Notes under the pieces: model-generated | Seen by the model: the letters and a program-made list of their open reading frames with translations, nothing else | What the model was told of the DNA's origin: nothing | Databases searched by the model: none | From: Phlebopus portentosus | Lineage: Eukaryota > Basidiomycota > Agaricomycetes > Boletales > Boletinellaceae | Direction of reading: 5' to 3' | NCBI GenBank assembly: GCA_037892935.1 | Contig: JAYXKI010000013.1 | Coordinates: 620,001-684,000, forward strand | Length of the DNA stretch: 64,000 nt | Position numbers and translations under genes: made by a program | Part shown: positions 58,017-64,000 of the stretch, in pieces | Layout of the letters: each line of letters starts with the position of its first letter | How positions within the stretch are numbered: position 1 is the first letter of the stretch

Positions 58017-60631
58017 TCACTTCCCGGAGAACGGCACCTCGCATGCCTTCATCTGAGATAAGAATGGCGTCAATGAATATAAGAGTTTGCTGTGAAGTGT
58101 AAGACTGGGCCGAATAGACGCACAGTTTTCGTCATATAACCTATCGGTAGGGACCGAAACGATATGGCTGTGTATGTTACTTGCGTCCACCAGCTCAGGA
58201 CCGACATCAGCGATTGTTGGAGTGCCAAGGAGACGCATGTTCATCTCGAACTCATCCTTGCAGACGGACGTGTTCAGTCCCACTCGATTTGGCTGAAATT
58301 TGCTAAGCGTACCTTCAAGATAGAAAGCGCTTTATCAACGCCATCGACGCCGTACGCGGAGTATGCATACAGGAATGGTCGTCCGATACCAACAGCAGTC
58401 GCGCCAAGCGCAACAGCCTTCAGTACATCCGACGCGCGTCGTACACCGCCATCCACGAAAAGCTGGAACCTCCCGTCCTTCAGCGGGAAGGTAATTCCAC
58501 GCTTTTGCTTGAAGGCGTCAACGACAGAAACTAAAATCTCGATACCTGAGGGAGCGGTGTCGAGTTGCCGGCCACCATGGTTGGAGAGTACGACCCCGGC
58601 AACACCGGCGTCGTATGCACGGAGAGCATCCTCCCACCGTTGGACTCCCTTGAGGATAATGGGCACTAGATTTACGAAATTGGTGAGTTCAGTAGCTTCA
58701 GTCAAGGTACGGAACCTACTCTTGGTGATGCTCTTGAACCAAGGAATGTCCTTCCAGCTAAGTGAAGGGTCTATGAATGACTATTCACCAACTTATTAGT
58801 AGGTAACAAAGAAAGAAATACGAAAGAGCACGTACACTGATAGCTCGAGCGGCTCCCTGGTCCCTGTTCATAGATCCATCACCCTTCTGAACATTGGCAC
58901 CTTCATCATCAAACTTCATGCGCATGTCCTGCAATACATCATGCAAAGCTCCTGTTGTTAGTCTCTGAACTTGCGCCCCGTAGTAACAGATTAACTTGCC
59001 TTCTCACGTCTACCAAGCTGTGGTGCATCAACGGTGACGAACAGACCCTTGATCCCTCGTTCTTCAGCGTGTCGCACGATGCGCTCGGTGACCTACGATC
59101 CTTATTTACGTACAATTGCATGAACTGGACCTGGCCCGGAGCAGCTGCATCGACAATTTGATCAAATGAACATGAAGCGAGCGTCGGAATCTGATTCAAT
59201 AGATAAGGATTAGCATCTAAGAAATCAGAAATGATGTTGGAGTCAAACAAGAGAACGAACCATCTGAATGACCCCATGCTTTGCAGCACCACGAGTGAGA
59301 TTCAGCTCGCCATCTGGATGACCTAGTTTTCCAAGAGCAGTTGCTGTCTGAAAAGAAGTTAACTTCGCTACATGTTGCATTTTTGGAAAAAGCGGGGAGA
59401 CTCACGATGTAAATCGGCATACTCGACGGCTGCCCGAGTAACGATGTGGAGAAATTCACATTCTCAACATCGACCAGAACTTGGGGACGGAACCATACCC
59501 TTTAAAACGTTTGCAAACAACAAACTTCAATCGTCAGACATGCTTTCGGATAGTAGAAGTGCTAACCGCAAGTATGCCCCGCGGTTCTCCCTCAAGGTGA
59601 TCTCATCGTCAGCAGCGCTACTGTAATATGCCCAAGCACGAGGAGGAAGGACTCGGCGTGCGATGCTCTCAAAGTCGTGTAGGTTGAGAATGGAGGAAAG
59701 AGGTGGGACTGAGGCAAGCAGTTCTTTGTGTCGCTTCTCCTCTTCTGACTCTTCGACATGTACGCTCTTAGACGAGGATGGGTCGAAGACTCCGAGACTA
59801 AGTGAGACAGAAGCGAAATCAGATCTGGAGACTACAAGGATAGACTCAACGAAATGAACGTACTGCTTCGAAGGAGGCAAGTGAGTCGTGATAGCATCTG
59901 GCGGGTGAATTGGATCATATTCCTTGCTGCAGGTGAAACATGAGCAAAGGCGGATTTTTCGGTCCAACAAATGCTCACGTTGCGTCCTTGCCACCGTACT
60001 TAAGAATGATTTTGCTTCCACCTGAGATACGCTATTCAGAATGCGTCCAAGTACCATATTTACCTTTCTTGCGTACCTGGGTGGTCTTTACTCGAGGATC
60101 AGCCATCATGATCGTCGTTGTCAAGAATCCCAGCAACTTACCATCAAGAAACTCGGTGACATCGTAGACTTTCCCTAATGCAACAGCACAGAGTTAGCAT
60201 ACGCCGTTTTGCTTCAGGGAATAGTCAAGAAGAAATGCTCGACAAGCGAGAAGGCGCGCGAAGGACACCTCAGGGTCATTCAAGAAATCAGCGACGCGTG
60301 CTCGGCAGACGCTATGACAGCTTCAAGCACTTATACGCTCCGGAGGACATCAACGGGGCTCGAAACGGCACCGGGCACCCAGAGGTAAGATAAAGCTTGA
60401 AATACAGTCGAAATGCTCAGGAGTCATAGGTCTGCCGTCTGCAATCGCCTGTTTCTCCGACGGCAACTTGGCCAATCCAGTTATCCAAGCGGCACGACGA
60501 CGCGATTGTCCTCTGGCGAAAAACGACGCGACAGACTCACCATGAACGATAATCCAGCAGCTGTCTCTAGTATTGTGCGCGGCAACCTCTTCTGCCGACA
60601 AGATTTTCATGTTCTGCGACGGCTCGCTCAT
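58017..60631 (-). CDS. CYB2: L-lactate dehydrogenase (cytochrome), flavocytochrome b2 type
   Basis: FMN-dependent oxidation of L-lactate to pyruvate with electrons passed to cytochrome c; in yeast this occurs in the mitochondrial intermembrane space. The start MSEPSQNMKILSAEEVAAHNTRDSCWIIVHG leads into [29 protein letters not shown], a cytochrome b5 domain. Its haem ligands are His in HPGG and in TTHLPPSKH; HPGG spans a 9-nt microexon (60077-60085). The flavin domain follows: LHDFESIARRVLPPRAWAYYSSAADDEITLRENRGAYLR, VWFRPQVLVDVENVNFSTSLLGQPSSMPIYI, TATALGKLGHPDGELNLTRGA and QVQFMQLYVNKDR. Next come GLFVTVDAPQLGRRE, VVLSNHGGRQLDTAPSG with the catalytic His, and LFVDGGVRRASDVLKAVALGATAVGIGRPFLYA. 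Intron 1 is 366 nt, unusually long here. No clear mitochondrial presequence is seen, so location is uncertain. The last residues after NIHSHIVSVPTDRLYDENC may be mis-joined. Confidence 0.9.
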
Positions 60632-62034
60632 TTCTGGTGCCTGGTACTAGCAGATTTGGACAAAGACAGCTTAGCAAAAGAACAATGTCTAGCAGATATT
60701 ATGGCCAAAGGCGACGACAAGACAGGCTGAAATAAATACTGCCCGGCCATCCGCTGAATCGCGATTACCCAACGGATCCCGTCGAATCCGTTTACCCCGC
60801 AATTTCATTACGTCAGCCACGAAATGTTTTTGTTATTGGCATTTTGGCGATTGGCTGGCCGGTTGTCGGTGCGTGTTATGTTCTCCCACCTGACCTTCCA
60901 TCTTCAAACAATTTCATCTCCGTGCGGATGGCCGTTGGCATAGCCTGGATGTTGAATGTGTTTCCTTGTTGTCGATGCGTATCTCCACCCAGACTACACA
61001 GCTTATCTTGTCATTTGGTTCTTGGACTGCAGTCGATAGTTCGAGATTGCTCGTTGAGACTCGGAATACGACAGAGATAGTCAGGACTTGCCGTCAGGCC
61101 GTCGATGTCCGCCACCACCAACAGGAAACGGAGAGCCGATTGGAAGAAAAAAATGATCACTAAAAATAACACTCCGCTCAGCAACTTTTATCACCCGATA
61201 ATGCAGACGAGAATAGAACAAGATCTGCGATACGCACTCAAGTTGGTCTCCCAAATGCTAATAATATTTCCCTTGTGCTCCTGCCGAACACGCGTAAGAG
61301 CTGTATCTCCTTCTCGCACGACTTCTTCCTATCTCATTTTTCGTTTTCTGGAACTTCTGAGGTCGTCGTCTCCCCGTTTCTCGGCGCGTAGAAATTGTGA
61401 TCCCACTGAGCGCTGGAACCTCAAGGATAAATGGACCACTTGAATTCAGAGAGGATATTGCATCACGATGGTATGGAGCACGGAAGGAGCTTCATCACTT
61501 TCTACCATCAACGCGTTTTATACATCCATTGCAAACTAGAACCGAGTCACGACGCGCCTCCGCTGGCGACCCGTCGCTGGACGCATTTGCTTCTATATTA
61601 CATTTCCGCGGCAGCACCATCAATTATCTCCGTGGCGTCCTCACTTCGGACGCTTACGTAAACATTACATTTTGCTTTCTACCGTCTTCTTGCTCGATTA
61701 CTGAAGTGAGATTCAGTGAACTGAGAGTCATACGACGCTTGATTTAATGAAATGAAGAGCGCAGCATACGTTCGTGAGCATAATATGAGTCAGAAAAAAT
61801 TTTGAGGAAGAATCACTGATTCAGCATGATCGTCATCTATAGAAAACAACAAAACGCACTAGTACTTCTGGCATACAGGAAAAACACTTCAACTCCGGTA
61901 AATTTCAACGAATGTATGAAATCGATTATCTACTTGATTAGATTCAGGTCTCTAGATCTCTGATGCTAGCGTTGAATTTATTAAATGTGGATTGTTCTGA
62001 ACGGCCTTAGTGCGGAGAAAAGAGGTGTCCAGTA
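60632..62034. other. Intergenic
   Basis: Short ORFs (for example 61105-61443, 61397-61747) without domains. It contains the promoter of the lactate dehydrogenase gene. No gene is supported. Confidence 0.4.
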
Positions 62035-62703
62035 CAGTCATTAACCGGTCCATTAAACAGTACCATTCCTTTAAACACCTTTCGTTTTCTCATTCAATTC
62101 TTTGTCCCTCACCACAAGAAAAATGCAGCAGATGCAAAGTGTATATCTGATCTGACATCCAAACTTTTAAGTAAATCGGGGAAGTTTTTGGACAGGAAAA
62201 ATCAGACACTGGTCAAATTTATGTGAAACTAGTAAACCTCTCTTCAATCAAATTGGTCCTGTGCATCTTTCTGTCAACCAATGTGGATATTAAGTTTATA
62301 AGCTAATATCATTCTATTAGAAGTGTCTTGTTTTATATTTTTCATGGAGGAATATGCTTTCAGTAAATTAATGCAAGCCAAACAAGCAAAAAATGTGACA
62401 GATGCACAAGCAGTTATTTACATAATGTGATCGACATTTTATCCCAAGTCAGCAAATTGGCCGATATTAGGCATTTTGTAATATCACATGATGTTCAAAG
62501 GAACCATTTATGTGACAGTCACCTATGTTTTTTTCATTGGTCATATTAATTTTTCCTGTCTACATATTACGACTGGAAAAAAAATTAGCAGGTGTATCTC
62601 ATGGTAGACAATTGGATCATGCACTCAGTTTTGAGAAAAGTGCTGCATAATGAGCTAAAAAAGTGGATCTGTAATAGGTGTCCAAAGGACCGGTTAATGA
62701 CTG
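62035..62703. mobile_element. MITE with perfect 17-bp terminal inverted repeats, TA-flanked
   Basis: The left end CAGTCATTAACCGGTCC (62035-62051) is the exact reverse complement of the right end GGACCGGTTAATGACTG (62687-62703). TA lies on both sides (62033-62034, 62704-62705). The 669-bp interior is AT-rich with no ORF. The CAGT ends and TA target point to a Tc1/mariner-type non-autonomous element, different from the GCATTATG family. Confidence 0.85.
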
Positions 62704-62705
62704 TA

Positions 62706-63960
62706 GTACTTTCGGATGGTGACCGAGCCTGACAACTTTGAGGAGATGTTCGGTGAAACGATGTACCAGTCGGACATGGTGGTCGTCTGGATTTCGCAAT
62801 TAATGTTGTCGTGACGAGCCATAGAATTCAATTCAGCTCCTTCCTTTTCCCCATTCGTTATACTGCAGATCGCGAAGTCTCTGTGATACAAACCTGAAAT
62901 AACGAGACAAACCCAGTCTTTTGAGTGTCGCCGGTGTGAACACGACGGAAGCAAAAAGGGAATCATTAATGACGAAAGACATTTTTATGATGATGTGGCA
63001 GGATCATGAGATCGACGCGATCGTCGTGGACCTTGGTCGTCATGGAACCGGCGGCATATCTCCGAAACGCATCTGCCCGCTCTGCTCGCTTCGACAAGTT
63101 CTTGTACAGATTTTCATTTCATTCCACCTGTCTGTGGTGTGGTACTCGCGCGCGGACGTCGGTCATCGGTCCAAGTTCAGATCGTGGTGTGCGGCGCGGC
63201 GCCCCATCAGTATCGGCGATGGTGATCCTCTGATGATGGGAATGAGGTGAAGTTCTCCTTTTAGACAGGGACACAGGGACAACAGAGCCCGGGAGGTCGG
63301 GAGGTCGGGAGGACTAGCGGATTGTGTGTGGCCTACGAGACCCATCAAGATGAGTGATGATGGGATGGGTAAACATAAACTGACGGGTGGGCAAACTCAA
63401 ACGCACTAAAACTTACTTCTGGCTTTGGGCTTTGTCACAGACGCCCTGCGTGTCGTTGTGCTGTGCTGCGTTGTGTGTGTCGTGTTGCTTGCGTGCGTCC
63501 ATTTTACGCTTTTGTTATCCTTCCTGCTCTTCTTTTTGCGTCTTCTCCCTTCTCCCGCCCCGTCGTCGTCAAGTCCTGCCCTACTCTGATCTTCGTTAAT
63601 TTATCTAATACTTTCTTTCCTTCCATTTCTTTCCCATACACACCCACAGAAGTGTCCAAGACTGTTCCGGATAGGCCGGCTGCTAGGCGGCTGTCGGTCG
63701 ACTCGAGAACGGGCACGAGTGACAGGAGGATAATTGGTTAATTGTAAGTTCTCTTATTTCGATGTTCCCACTCCTTTCACTCGACATCTGTTTGATCTAT
63801 AGATAATAGTCGACCCCGTGCTCTTCTCCTGCCGCCTTCCTTCCACTCCACACTCAGCCTCTTCATCTTGGCTTGTCAGCGGCCCCTCCTCAGTTCCTAC
63901 TCTCCTCCCTCCATCACCTGTACCCTTCCCCCACTGAGCTGAAAGGGTATTGAATGCGGC
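62706..63960. other. Intergenic / possible 5' leader region
   Basis: Short ORFs only. The last 500 bp are strongly pyrimidine-rich on the plus strand (many tcttccctcctc runs) with possible intron signals (cccacag at about 63650, gtaagttc at 63743). This is typical of a long spliced 5' leader before a start at 63961. Confidence 0.4.
63291..63314. repeat. Short tandem repeat, about three 8-bp units
   Basis: Three consecutive GGGAGGTC-type units, the last ending GGGAGGAC. Confidence 0.75.
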
Positions 63961-64000
63961 ATGGCTACACTGACGGTCACGAGTTCTAAACTGAATGACG
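63961..64000 (+). CDS. Possible start of a plus-strand gene cut by the window edge
   Basis: An ATG at 63961 opens a frame MATLTVTSSKLND that runs off the window. It follows a pyrimidine-rich leader and tgcggc context. Thirteen residues are too few to identify the product. Confidence 0.3.
   Translation, partial: MATLTVTSSKLND

Noticed and set aside
61105..61747. Overlapping plus-strand ORFs upstream of the TA-flanked MITE
   Set aside because: Short, overlapping in different frames, no known motif or splice structure.

Overview
The window reads as chromosomal DNA of a mushroom-forming basidiomycete (Agaricomycete). The evidence is many short (about 50-60 nt) GT..AG introns, a trifunctional tryptophan gene in the glutamine amidotransferase-IGPS-PRAI order, an SR-type kinase, a Slt2/Mpk1-type MAP kinase, and large NACHT-WD40 (STAND, NLR-like) genes. 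There are no bacterial features, rRNA genes, CRISPR arrays or convincing tRNAs. Gene models were built by hand from splice signals and family resemblance, so exon edges are inferences.

Layout. 1-2975: 3' part of a NACHT-WD40 gene with two frame breaks. 3434-5052: glucosamine-6-phosphate deaminase. 5472-6699 (-): unrecognised gene. 8570-13536: a second, heavily decayed NACHT-WD40 gene, ended by a TA-flanked MITE (13530-14002). 14358-15222: cupredoxin-like GPI-anchored secreted protein. 15949-17326: GTPBP1-like N-terminal domain protein without the GTPase. 18993-20094 (-): acidic/serine-rich unknown. 20856-22159 (-): DUF218/YdcF-like membrane protein. 23159-24355 (-): secreted isochorismatase-like hydrolase. 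25268-26117 (-): four-TM membrane protein. 26640-27620 (-): relic copy of the trp1 3' end. 27936-29325: SRPK-like kinase. 29719-30215 (-): small unknown. 31571-32274: MITE. 32790-35476 (-): intact trp1, divergent from the MAP kinase mpk1/SLT2 (36196-38033). 38323-38800: third NACHT-WD40 relic. 40186-42649 (-): long disordered Ser-rich protein. 45069-46200 (-): MYND zinc-finger protein, divergent from a small ORF at 46491-46736. 47848-50499: SulP sulfate permease. 51660-54145 and 54752-57847: two tandem paralogous MFS anion:cation symporters, convergent with a flavocytochrome b2-type L-lactate dehydrogenase (58017-60631, -). 62035-62703: another TA-flanked MITE.

How the parts relate. Most genes are independent housekeeping or signalling loci. 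Two groups stand out. First, three NACHT-WD40 copies at different stages of decay sit within 40 kb, with MITEs nearby. Second, two MFS organic-anion-type carriers lie next to a lactate dehydrogenase and could form a small uptake/oxidation group (inference). Several splicing oddities are visible: a 9-nt microexon carrying part of the haem-binding HPGG motif, an apparent 26-nt intron, and a GC-AG intron.
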